NCBI GenBank assembly: GCA_029449245.1
Contig: JANATF010000004.1
Coordinates: 2,604,001-2,668,000, forward strand
Length of the DNA: 64,000 bases
DNA from: Mortierella alpina
Taxonomy: Eukaryota; Mortierellomycota; Mortierellomycetes; Mortierellales; Mortierellaceae
Direction of reading: 5' to 3'
Under the pieces are notes generated by a model, which saw only the letters and a program-made list of their open reading frames with translations, had not been told where the DNA came from and made no database searches. This document shows positions 22,672 to 32,892 of the stretch, in pieces. Both the position numbers and the translations under genes were made by a program. How positions within the stretch are numbered: position 1 is the first letter of the stretch; the number at the start of each line of letters is the position of its first letter.

Positions 22672-24243
22672 ATGACGCCCACTCAAGCTGAAGCCAATTC
22701 ATTCCCCGACCTCGTGGAGCTCGATGCACTGCGCCTCACGGTGGTGGTCGACAATGAGGTCGACCACATGAGCTCAACTCCCAAAGAGCTGGGGCTAACA
22801 ACTCTTTCGCAGAAGCTCTTCAAGAAAGAACGTAACCTGGACAAGAGCAAATCCACAGTTCAAGCTGCCTCAGCTTCGCAAGGACATGAGCACCAGCACG
22901 ACCTCCAGGGCAAAGGCGTGAAGACAATCACTTTTGATTTTAATGACCTGTGCTGCGGTGCCCATGGCTTGTCTATCCTTGTAGTAAAGAGCCTTCGAAC
23001 CACCTGCCCTGATAAATCCATCTATGAGATCACTTTGTTTTCTAACATCGGCTTCCTCCTCTTTTTTTTTTCCTAGACTGGCGTAAAGGACGGCGTGGAG
23101 CACACAGTTTTGTTCGACACGGGACCCCATTCGGCCATCTTTCTTGAGAACGCGAGGCGATTGGAGATTGAGTTTGAAAAGATTGAGGTTATTGTGCTGT
23201 CGCATTGGCACGTCGACCACTCTGGAGGCATGATCGCAGCTGTGGAGCAGTGTCGTCAAGCGCGCCAAGCACAGGGTCAATCCTCCGGTAAGCTCAGTGC
23301 TTTATGTGATTTTTAATGTCAGACTCACGCCAGATCACTTATATCTTGGTTCTCTCACTCTCTGGATTGTAGTGATTGTGGATTTGCACCCAGACAGACC
23401 CGATGAGAGAGGCGCCGCGTTGTCCAAACCTGATGCTTCGGGAACGTTTCCAGACGTTCTCGAGTATGTGGGCTGGGGTCCAGATCCTTCGCCGCAGGAG
23501 CTTCAGGAAGCCGGTGGGCAGGTACGACAGGGAATTGAGGCGGCCTCTTGAATATTGACAGGTCCATGATCTCGACGTTTTCGAGTGTCTTATGTCGCAT
23601 CTGCGAAAACCTTTTCCGCTCTAGATTTCGCTACAGGCCAATGCGCACACAATCTGCGATGACTTCTTTGGCGTGTCAGGAGTGATTCCTCGAAACACAT
23701 CGTACGAGACTGGCGTTCCAAGCCATGTACGATGGTCTAATGAGGCTGGATCCTGGCGCTCAGAACCTGAGATCATGGACGAGAGGTATCTGGTGGCACG
23801 AGTCAAGTCCAAGGGCATAGTGGTGCTGACTGGATGTAGTCATGCTGGAGTGATCAACGTATGCCAGGACGTGGAGCGCGCCTTCAAGAGTGATAAAGCT
23901 GAAGTCAGTGATAGCAATGGACTGTTCTTTGTCGTAGGGGGTTTCCATTTGGCTGGCCATTCGGTCGAAACCAGGATTCAAGGTATGTCGTGTTGATCAC
24001 CTAGGCATTCTCTTTGGACAGGGTGATTCAGTAACTCTATCTTCATTGGGTTATGAGAAACTTACAGAAGCATTGATGACTCTCTTTACAGACACCGTGG
24101 AGGATATGAAAGTGCTTGCCCCTTCATACTTGGCTCCAGGACACTGCTCGGGATGGAAGGCAAAGGCGGCGCTTGAGCAGACGATGCCAGGAAGGGTCGC
24201 CTCCTTGGGAGTTGGAAGCGAGTTTTTCATTACTGCTGAGTAG
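22672..24243 (+). CDS. Metallo-beta-lactamase-fold hydrolase (DHPS-like subgroup)
   Basis: Exons 22672-22983, 23077-23287, 23373-23521, 23625-23982 and 24092-24243 give 393 aa. The metal-binding motif SHWHVDHSGG is intact, and later metal ligands are likely in GCSHAG and GGFHLAG. The order HGLSILV, HTVLFDTG, VIVLSHWHVDH, then SGVIPRNTSYET follows the subgroup related to the archaeal dihydropterin / RFA-P synthase-like proteins. The fungal substrate is unknown and should not be inferred from that name. The first 100 residues are a fungal-type extension. The donor of intron 1 could be at 22981 or 22984 (one Val more or less); both keep frame. The start has a good context and follows the leader. 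Confidence 0.85.
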
Positions 24244-25829
24244 GAAGAGTAGGAGCAAGAGGAGGAGGAGGGAGGAGTGATGGGCAAGGAGCCTTACATG
24301 TGTCCACATATAAACAGTACAGAGTGTACGAGAGAGGAACCTTGGTTGGCAAGACGCAAGAGACCAAGAGGCATAAGAGGCATAAGAGGCATAAGAAGCA
24401 TACGAGGAATTAGAGGGGGCACGCATCCGCTCATGCTCCATCGACCCTGAAACAGTCACTAGTACATGATAGCCCTCTGGCTGCATAAAGAGCGCTTGTT
24501 TCGCTGGCCTCTGCTCACTCAAACACTCCTCTCTCTTCCTCTTCATCACGCAAACGGTATCCTGCTTGAATTGAGGATTAAACAAGGGTAAGCATCCCAT
24601 TCCCATCACCCGCTCCCATTCGCACATGCGTCGCTGCCATTCGCTTCCTTGTGGCCTGATTCTCATTGTTCTCATGGCGCCGGTGCTGCGACCACCCTGC
24701 TGAGTTCATGGCGGGCCTGCCCAGTGAGAGCCCTACTCTTACTTTTTCGTTTCTCCTTCTCGTCGTGATATGTCACGCCCTCACCTCTTGGTCCTTTTAT
24801 TCTCCATCGGTGCTTTTTTCCCGCCCTTTTTTCCGTCTGTTGTTCCCCTCGTGTGTGTGGTCCCTTGTGTGCGCCTGTCTCTGCCACGCTGCGCGGTGGT
24901 GTTTGCGCCTCTGGGAACTGAAGAGACCGCAGGGTGTTGCCGCCCTAAATGGTGGCAACGAGGCAAGCAAGCTCGGGCGCTGACAAAACTGAACGCTCCA
25001 TCTCCACACCGCCTCGCGCATGATGTCTGGGCAGCACCCACTGTTCCCTTCTCCTGGCATATATGCGCTCCCCCCCCCCCTCCGTTCTCCTTCCACCTCA
25101 TCCTTCTCCCTCCGCTCTACCCATCACACGTTCCCTCTAATCAGTCAGTGTCGAATAGAAAGGGCAAAAAGTCAGGAGCCTCCATCTCCCTTTTTGATTT
25201 CTTCGGGTCCTTTTTTTGCGCTCTCTTTTGTCTTGCTGGCCTTCTTCCTCTCCCGCTTTTTGTCAGTAGCGTTGTGGGCGCTCTCGCTCTCCAAAAGGGC
25301 GCAGCCTTGCGTTCAGTGTTCGAGGGGATGGGGACGCCTGCGCCGGGATCCTTCTGGGGACAGGCGGACGTTTGCATGCGCTCCTCCTCTATCGCTTCCT
25401 ATCTGGCCCAGTCCACAACGGGTGACCTTAGCAAGTATTTTTGGGTCAGCAGCACCGCGCCTGTAACAATCATCGGTTGTGCTCCCAAGTATTGCTTGGC
25501 TCTCAAGCTATGACCCTCCCCCTCTCTTCTGCGTCCACACTCCCTTTTCCCGTCCTTCTCGATTGACGAAAAAGAAATGATCATTTTTTAGACCCTAACA
25601 CCACTAATAGTATCAGTAGTCTCTACTTTTCGTTATGCAGACGGTGGCAATAGTCAGAGCAATGCTTGACTATATGGCAAGGAATATCTGCTCCTGTGGA
25701 GTCTTCTTTCTTTCAATTGCCCCATGCCTTTTCAATCACGTCTGTAGAACATCATTCCATAACTGACACATATGACTGACACGTCCTCCACATGGCCTTG
25801 ATAGTCTCCCTGAACCAAAGCCAGAAACC
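24244..25829. other. Non-coding stretch, 1.6 kb
   Basis: No supported gene. A 9-bp unit (AGGCATAAG) is repeated about four times at 24369-24400. Reading frames around 24.7-25.5 kb are open on both strands but are Pro/Ser/Arg-rich and show no domain, typical of pyrimidine-rich spacer. Confidence 0.5.
24369..24400. repeat. 9-bp tandem repeat (AGGCATAAG)
   Basis: Three clean units followed by degenerate ones (AAGCATACG). Confidence 0.6.
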
Positions 25830-27657
25830 ATGGCTGTTCTATCCTCGAGTAATCAAACAAGCGACCGGAAGCTGAAGAACGAAAAGGTACGTGTGGTATA
25901 CGGGTTACGCGCCAGTGCAGCAACTCTGTGCGCTGTGGGTTGTTGATGGTGCACCTGGATAATAATTTCCAACCGCGTATCCCTCCTTCGTCCCTATTTT
26001 CATCTCCCGATCTGCAGAGTAACGTGGATCTCATACCGAGCGTCGAGGCATCCGCCTCCGCTTCGCCCAACAGCTCCATGTCCTCATCATCAACCCCGCC
26101 CTCATCAGTGGATTGGCAGAGTCGGCGTGGCCACGCACGTAGCAAGGAGCCACGAGTTCACGACCTCGAAGCGGAGGATGAAAAAGAGGAAGAGGAGGAG
26201 GAGGTCATTGAAGTGATCGATCTGACGCGCCCGGAAAGAGTCGGTAGTTACCCCCAGCCCGATTTCTTGTCTCGAGTTCCAGGCTTTGATCGCCAAATGT
26301 CATTTGAGCTGCCAACGCTCCAAAGACTTGTCTCGAGATCGTCAGAGTCCGCTGAGCGTAGCCAGAATCGTCCAAGGAGGCCGATCGAGGTACACGAGAT
26401 TCCCGACGACGACGATGACAATGACGATGACGACCATTGGGATCGTTATGGCCGGAACACCATTCGGATTGACAGTGAAGTTAGGGAAGTCCAGTTGGAT
26501 CCTCGTCATCCATGGGCCCAGGGACCCATTGAGCTGATCACACGGCCAATGTATCGTGGCACAATCAGGACCTTGAAAGACAAGGAGGATCAGCGCCAGC
26601 TTGAGGCCGTAGTTGTTGTCGACGAGCAACCCCCACCCGTCAATGGCGGTGAAATTGAGAGTGATGGCGAGGAGGATCATGGAGTGGGGGGAGACAGAGC
26701 GACCAAGGGAAAGAATTCGATTGAACACGAGTGGGTCAGAGGCTTGCAGAGGGCTTCTGAGGAGGCGTTTCGGTCTTCTATCCTTCAGCGGCGGTCGTCA
26801 CCTCGCGCTCGTTCACATTCACGGGAACCACGGTCGCGATCACATTCATTCATGGCATCGGCATCGCCCAGCCCCTTCCCTATAACCCCCTCTCACCCAG
26901 CAGATCGCTCCTCCAGAATCAAGCACCGTAGAGAGCATCGGTTTTCCCCAGTTGCGAGGCCCCCATCGCCCGTACCACTGATTCTCCGTCCCGAGACTTT
27001 GCCGTCACCTCCTGCGCCGTCCTCGACGCAAGCAGTTCAGGTTATTGCAAAGGTACATTGACGAGGAGTGACCTTACTTTCAGTTTTGGACATCAACTGT
27101 ACACCGTTTTAGCCAAGCTTGCGCTAACTGTTGCAGCCTTTAATAAATCTACGCAGGGTCCTTCCAATTCCCCACAAGACGCGCGTTCGGCATTGTTACT
27201 TTCCCCTCAGGAATCTGACGCTGAACGAGATACTCAGAAAGACGCTTCCGAGGAACGGCACGCTCCAGACCCTTCGGACGATGATCGCGTATTGAGGTTG
27301 CGTCGTGCCTCTGAACAGCCAGCTAGTACTCCCCTGTCGAAACGATCATCACCACGCCGTGCTCGCTCGCACACCCCGGAATTCCGATCTCAATCATACT
27401 CCTTCCTAGCACATCCTATCGTCTTCCCAATAACCTCCAACACCATCACCAATTCCATCAATTCCACCACCACCACCACCACTATCACCACCGCCGCCAC
27501 TACGACCACCGCCGCCACTACGACCACCGCCGCCACTCGATCATCTCGCAGCACCAACAATATACAGCGCAAAAGCGAGCGTCGATTCACACCAATTGCA
27601 AGGGCACCACCGCCCGTACCGCTGATCAAAGTCAAGATACGTCCCGGCCCATCTTGA
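25830..27657 (+). CDS. Unknown disordered protein with SUMO-interaction motif and internal duplication
   Basis: Exons 25830-25886, 26018-27052 and 27157-27657, all phase 0, give 530 aa. I do not recognise a folded domain. A glutamate run leads into VIEVIDLT, a textbook acidic SUMO-interaction motif (about residue 85). An aspartate-rich stretch follows near residue 155. Two related C-terminal blocks occur: one ends exon 2 (RRSSPRARSHS...RFSPVARPPSPVPLI) and one ends exon 3 (KRSSPRRARSHT...RFTPIARAPPPVPLI). The second has gained a Thr/Ala-rich ACC-type repeat. SR dipeptides and basic residues suggest a nuclear protein, but that is inference. The exon 2-3 splice is supported by frame and by the match between the two blocks. 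Confidence 0.65.
27468..27540 (+). repeat. ACC/GCC triplet tract inside the SUMO-motif gene
   Basis: Tandem ACC triplets pass into an 18-bp unit (ACCGCCGCCACTACGACC) repeated about three times. It encodes Thr/Ala runs and interrupts the second copy of the duplicated block. Confidence 0.65.
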
Positions 27658-28478
27658 CACACGATAGCTGCAGAGCCCTGAGCAGGATTTCTACCTTCGG
27701 CTTTAGTACATGATGACAGAGGATGCTTCTTCAAGCTTGACTAGATAGTCACCGCATCGGAAGACGTAGTCAACCGCATACAACAGGTTGTGTCCTCATA
27801 TCAGTGGCGAAAAACGTCTCGCAACGCTCTCACTGTTTTTGTCAAGCTGCCGTATTTTTTTTTCTCCTTTTTTTTATAATAAAGAGGCGACTCGAGATTG
27901 TTGGTGGTTCCTCGCCGCCTCTTCTCTCTGGCCATCACCTGTAATCTCTTGTAGAAACCATCGCGAGTAGATCAATCTTTTTTTTTTTTTTTTTTTTTTT
28001 ATAACAATATGCCTCTCACGTCGAATGACGCTACGAATCTTAAGAACTACCTGGCAAAGATCTACCATCCATTCCATCCTCCTTGGATCGAGTCCTAGTC
28101 ATCATAAGACAAGTCACGTTCCCTGGGTTCCAACCCCTCAGGCCCGCGCATCGCGAGTAGATCAATCGTAGAAAAGTGCTTCAGTGGCCCGTTTACAAAT
28201 GATCGTCGCAGCTCTTGTGTACACGCTTTTTTTTTTTTTGATAGTTATTCACAAAGATCTCCCCTAAAAAAAGTCGAAAATGCACCCTCAGAGTATTCAA
28301 TATAAGCAGCGGATGAACCAGAGGGCTTGAATTAGGCGCCAGCGCCCAGAGCGCGCCCGAAAACGCGGCCAAAAGGTCGAATATCGCGTTTTTGGGCATT
28401 TCCGGCAGAAAATGCGTTCAAAGTTGGATGGTTCAAATGGGCGGCAGGAAATTTGCTCACATCTCCGAATGAGCAGCC
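27658..28478. other. Spacer with direct repeats upstream of tRNA copy 2
   Basis: 821 bp without a supported gene. A 19-bp direct repeat (CATCGCGAGTAGATCAATC) occurs at about 27959-27977 and 28149-28167. T runs lie at about 27978-28000 and 28228-28240. From about 28409 the sequence resembles the region just upstream of tRNA copy 1, so the tRNA was duplicated with about 70 bp of 5' flank. Confidence 0.5.
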
Positions 28479-28552
28479 GCTTGCGTGGTGTAGTTGGTTA
28501 TCACATGTCTCTCACTAAGACAAGGTCCCAGGTTCGAACCCTGGTGCAAGCA
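28479..28552 (+). tRNA. tRNA-Val, anticodon CAC, copy 2
   Basis: The 74-nt sequence is identical to copy 1 at 21111-21184, including the CTCACTA anticodon loop with U37 and the intact A and B boxes. The 5' flank (GGCGGCAGGAAATTTGCT to ATCTCCGAATGAGCAGCC) is shared with copy 1 apart from a few changes, but the 3' flanks differ after the T run. Confidence 0.9.
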
Positions 28553-28553
28553 C

Positions 28554-28558
28554 TTTTT
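28554..28558 (+). terminator. Pol III T-run terminator of tRNA-Val copy 2
   Basis: Five T residues follow the tRNA end, in the same context as in copy 1. Confidence 0.75.
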
Positions 28559-28770
28559 GCATGGTCCGGAATGCTTTTTTGTTGCGAACAGATCCATCTG
28601 GGAACTTGGAAAGTTGGAAAGAAGGAAGGAGTAGCTCCTTCAAGTTTTGGTCGATGTACATATGCGAAAATATCTTTGGGTTGTTCCTGGAATCAGGTTT
28701 CACTACAGTCATCCAATCAAAAAAATGGAAATAGGCTAAGCAGCCGCTATAAGGCGGCGCATCTTTTCTG

Positions 28771-28824
28771 TTGGTCGTCTGTCGGTCGTCTGTGGGTCGT
28801 CTGTCTGTCGTCTGTCGGCCGTGG
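28771..28824. repeat. Short tandem repeat (GGTCGTCTGT type)
   Basis: About five imperfect 9-11-bp units of the type GGTCGTCTGT, with small changes (TCGG, GGGG and TCTG junctions). Confidence 0.65.
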
Positions 28825-29235
28825 AGTACGATCGTCTGAGGATTAGTATCACAAGCCTGCATCTGTGGAGACGAGCATCTACTCTCGACACTTGGCGTAC
28901 CCCCGAACGCAAGATATTCTGACATGACGGTTATAAATCTGACATTGCAGATAGAATATCAGAGACACATGTAAACAGTTTGACACTCGCTGGAGGATAT
29001 TCTGACAGCGCTGCATGACAAAAGAATCTGTTGGAGCGCAGGGATTCCGATGAGGTTGCTGAACGGACACGCTGGCAAAATATCTTAAGCGCAAGGCAAG
29101 TTGGTCGCGATGCAGAAGCGCTCTATGGCGAAACGGTGCAAGCCACCGTGCGAGGCGAAGGGAAAAAAAATGTATCAAGCGAGCGTTTCTGTACGGGAGC
29201 TGATCTCCTTCATCAACGCCAACAGGAATTTCACA

Positions 29236-30496
29236 ATGTCGAACGAATCCCACATCCCGCAGCCCGACTTTGGGCCTTCCAAGCTCGGAACCAAGGACTA
29301 GTATGGCGAACAGAACATTGCTCTTGGCAGACTTCTGTATCGCATCCTGCTCTCCTTACCCACTCCACCAGACTGACCTTTCGAGCTCTACTTTATTGTT
29401 CACGCCATATAGTTGGGACAAGGTATATGATCGCGAGGTCATCAACTACAAAGATCATGGTGACATTGGCGAGATCTGGTAAGGAAGGGCTTCTCCACCA
29501 GCCCCTGACCGCTCCGCCGGAACCAACTATGAGACGACTCTTTCTCATTTCTTTTTTCTCGTCTGTCTTTCTTCCATATATCAATGGATTATCAACCAAA
29601 CAACAACAACAAAAAAAAGGTTTGGAGAAGATAGTGCAGTTAAGATGGTCGACTGGGTCGAGGAACACTACGAAGACGACAAGGAAACTTGCTCTATCCT
29701 CGATCTCGGCTGCGGCAACGGTCATCTCCTCCTTGATCTTGCAGAGCTCGGGTTCGAGGACCTGACCGGAATCGACTACTCTCCTGCAGCTATCCAACTC
29801 GCGCGTGCCGTCGCCGAGGATAAGGAATTTGCAGACGTGATCAAGTACGAGGCCGTGGACTTCCTAGCAGAGAAGGAAACCTTGGAATGGTGCACAAAGC
29901 AGGCTTCGGAAGGTGGCAACGGAGAGCCGAAGAAGTTTATGGTCATGCTTGACAAAGGAACCTACGATGCCATTAGTCTGCACCAAAAGAATAAGCGGGA
30001 TGCAGCAGCAGCAGAAGCAGCAACAGCAACAGCAGTAGATGTTGCTACTGGATCTGATGCGGACAAGCCCAAAGATAACATTGTGCTGGCAGAGAACGAT
30101 GATAACATGGAAGAGCTTGCAGATCGGTACCCGAAGCGTGTTGCTGCAATGATGCACGACGACGGGCGGTTGCTGATCACCTCCTGTAACTGGACCCAGC
30201 CCGAGTTGATTCAGCGATTTTCTCAAGGTAAGAAGAAGAAGAAAAACAAAGAGATAAGCGTCAGAACGAGAACCCTCTTTCGCCAATTCTTGACAACCTT
30301 GCAAAGAAAACACAGCTAATGTTCCCCCTCCACCCCCCTCCACCCGCCTTCTTTTTCATGTTTTCGCTGCATGGTTGATATCCTAGTATTTGAATATGAC
30401 TCGCATCTCAAGTACCCCACATTCACATTTGGAGGAGTGAAGGGTCAAACGATATCCAGTGTTGTCTTCAAGAAGAAGCAAGGCGTTGCTGTATAG
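29236..30496 (+). CDS. EFM4: eEF1A lysine methyltransferase, EFM4/EEF1AKMT2 (METTL10) family
   Basis: Exons 29236-29300, 29413-29478, 29620-30227 and 30387-30496 give 282 aa. Family members methylate a lysine of translation elongation factor eEF1A in the cytosol, using S-adenosylmethionine. The family N-terminus SKLGTKDYWDKVYDREV spans the first splice and confirms it. Next come EIWFGEDSAVKMVDWV, SAM motif I ILDLGCGNGHLL, the acidic GIDYSPAAIQLAR and the post-motif LDKGTYDAISL. The C-terminal FGGVKGQTISSVVFKKK closes the fold. An Ala-rich stretch (about residues 170-180) is a loop insertion. The chosen ATG is the only one in the first exon that gives this N-terminus. It converges on eIF1A, 223 bp apart. 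Confidence 0.92.
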
Positions 30497-30719
30497 AATG
30501 GAACATATCCCCCTCACAGAAGAAATACAGAAGAAAATACATACTTTCACTGACAACATCTCGAGCACTTTACAGGGAACCGTGGCATATCAGGAGAGAG
30601 TGAAAAAAAATGATTGTATATTTTTGCTTATCGGCCATGAAGCGTGTGAACAAAAAAAAAGTGTGAAAAAAAACGATGGGAAGAACAGAGGGCACAAGGG
30701 ACGAAGGGGACTATTTGCT

Positions 30720-31823
30720 TTAAATCTCATCAATATCGAACTCAACATCGAGCTCGTCCTCGCTGCCCTGGAAGGTATCGGTCTCGTTGATTTTAGCTGC
30801 AAAAGAAACGAGGAAGAGAATAAGGAATGGAAACAATGTTGGAGTGTGAGTCTCGTGCTTCAATCGCTCAGTAACACAATTCCACTTTGCTCGTCCATTA
30901 GCAATATCAATGATTATCCTATTGTTCTTACCGCTCTCGGGCAATTCACCGTAGGCCTTCAAGTTACGAGCCTCCTCAGTGTTATACTTGAGAATGACAT
31001 CGGCCTTGTCGTCCTGGAAATCACGAAGCGAAATCAAGATGATGTCTCCCTGGTTGATCCAGACCTACATGTCGGTAAAAACGGGCGAGAGAATGCCATA
31101 ATTTGTTAGAAAACTCGAGTTTGCTGTTGTATTTCCTTGTCAATGATGTTGAGAGTCGCCTTCATTCAAGATCCTGTGGATGTTGCACTGGGTTTGAGCG
31201 ATACCAGCACAATGACTGGTAAGGGTGTGTCCATGATTGGTGTGGTATCTTTGCAGTGTGGATTCTGATACTGTAGTATGTGTGCCCATTGTTATGTTGA
31301 AGAGCGCACAGACGTCCCGCTTTCGCCAGTGGCGAAGAAAATACACCAAAGAGATTCTATTGAGGCGAAGTGTACCTTTTTTCTCATCTTTCCACGGATA
31401 TGTGCAAGTCTCTTCTCGCCGTCGAAGCACTGGGCTTCAACACGACCGTTACCGAGCATCTTCAAGACCTGGGCATACTCTGCAAGTCATTAGACAGAAG
31501 GGGCGATAAAAAATAGTGTGAGAGAGAGCGAGAGAGTCAGAGCAAGGAATACGGTTAGAGGTCGTGCTTCGGCATCTGGACCAGAATCTCCGATGACAAC
31601 TACTTGATGACGGATCAATTAAATTTACCTTGTCCATCCTCCTTGAAGACCAACTCGCGCTTCTCACCCTCGTTCTCGTTCTTTCCACGTCTTCTGTTCT
31701 TTCCTCCCTATACAATCAAAGTTTGGATTCGCACAATGACAAGTTACGTCAGTATACCTGGCAAGGTGTGCCCAAAAAAAAACTAGAGCAATCGTTACTT
31801 ACTTTTCCCTTGTTCTTGGGCAT
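30720..31823 (-). CDS. TIF11: Translation initiation factor eIF1A
   Basis: Exons 31823-31803, 31707-31629, 31479-31376, 31064-30932 and 30796-30720 give 137 aa, close to the family length. eIF1A binds the ribosomal A site, promotes scanning and helps select the start codon. The basic N-terminal tail is [20 protein letters not shown]. The OB fold includes [37 protein letters not shown] and [17 protein letters not shown]. The acidic tail ends DVEFDIDEI, the DIDDI-type motif that contacts eIF5B. The first coding exon is only 21 nt. Every junction keeps the family alignment. Divergent from the NDUFAF8-like gene. Confidence 0.97.
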
Positions 31824-32287
31824 GTTGGATAATTCTGAAATGCAAATGTAACAGGAGGTAGGGTGCGAATGTTAGACAGGTGTACTGCGTCGCCAAGAGG
31901 GCCTTTGGTTCAAGAACAAAGGGAAAGAGGCTACAGCCAAGGAGCACTTGAAAGGTCGCGTGCATTCAGTGAAAAACAATAGTGACTTGGACGCAAACGC
32001 TCTGCTACTTTCTGCACAAGCATGCAGGCCAGCAGCAAATCCAGTATGAGAAAGGATGAGGGGGATTACAATGCAGATGGTTTGTATACTGCCGAGCGCG
32101 GCAAGGGTGGACGTACAGTTGATGAGATTTGGGTGATGGAAAAGAGTACGATCAAGTCTCGTTGGTTTATTTACAGGCAGCTTGGACTGCGGCCAGAAAA
32201 AAAAATGGACTGAGTGACGTCACTGTCCGCGGCCGCGGATGGGTCCGCACCGCACCGCTACTCTCCTCTCACACTGTCCTCCTCACC
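31824..32287. promoter_or_regulatory. Divergent promoter region, eIF1A and NDUFAF8-like gene
   Basis: 464 bp between two divergent start codons. A palindromic GC-rich patch (CGCGGCCGCGG) lies near 32228, about 60 bp before the plus-strand ATG, and a TGACGTCA CRE-like octamer lies at about 32215-32222. These are reasonable core or activator sites, not proven. Confidence 0.5.
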
Positions 32288-32711
32288 ATGTCAAAACCAA
32301 AGCAGACCATCGCTGCATTCTCAAAAAGCATAGCCACCTGCACTCCAGCGGTACGGCTCTCCTGCAAACATCAGCCAGACTACAGAGCGTCTTTTCTCTA
32401 AAAAGACTGATAATGAATAGGGGTCTGAAAGAGGTCGGCTTAAAAACTCACACTCTTTTTCATACCTGTGCTTGACACGTTGGTGGGCTATTGTAGGCAT
32501 CGGCATATGGCGCTTGTATCTCTGCAACCATGAACGACGTGCACAAGGGCGTCTGCGAAAAGGAATTCCTTGCCTTCAAAGAGTGCGTTCAGGCATCGGT
32601 AAGTCTATGAAATTCTGATCGCTCGATAGGCATCTTTGTACTCGAAAAGCAAGCCATCTTATATGCTCGTATTCTCACATGGCCATATCGTAGATGAAGC
32701 GGAGGTGGTAG
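32288..32711 (+). CDS. NDUFAF8-like CHCH protein, complex I assembly (60 aa)
   Basis: Exons 32288-32350, 32497-32598 and 32694-32711 give 60 aa. Two CX9C motifs (CTPAASAYGAC and CEKEFLAFKEC) form a CHCH hairpin, the fold of disulfide-bonded proteins of the mitochondrial intermembrane space. The pattern AxAYGxC...VCEKEFLAFKEC matches NDUFAF8, the partner of NDUFAF5 in complex I assembly. The last exon codes only MKRRW, an ending seen in small CHCH proteins. The gene is too small for most gene finders, but all three exons keep frame. The assignment to NDUFAF8 rests on motif similarity by eye. Confidence 0.78.
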
Positions 32712-32892
32712 GGCGATCTTCAATAAACTTGACGGGATATATTGGTTTCCAGTTTTATTTGCAACACAATTGATGCAACAAAAACGAGATGATAAATGGT
32801 ACGGAAAAACGACGCAGTCAACGAAAAAAGAAACTGCCCTCACACCTTGAGGAAGAAAGCGAGGAGAGGGAGGAGAACGAGGAACGAGACGG

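Larger units (their letters stand above)
28553..29235. other. Spacer between tRNA copy 2 and EFM4
   Basis: About 680 bp without a supported gene. It holds a GTCGTCTGT-type tandem repeat (28771-28824) and the presumed EFM4 promoter. Confidence 0.45.

Noticed and set aside
24770-25513. 247-codon plus-strand frame with hydrophobic stretches
   Set aside because: The hydrophobicity comes from pyrimidine-rich DNA; no recognisable family and no conserved start context.
28771-28824. CRISPR-like array
   Set aside because: Units are 9-11 bp with no spacers, in a eukaryotic context; it is a simple tandem repeat.
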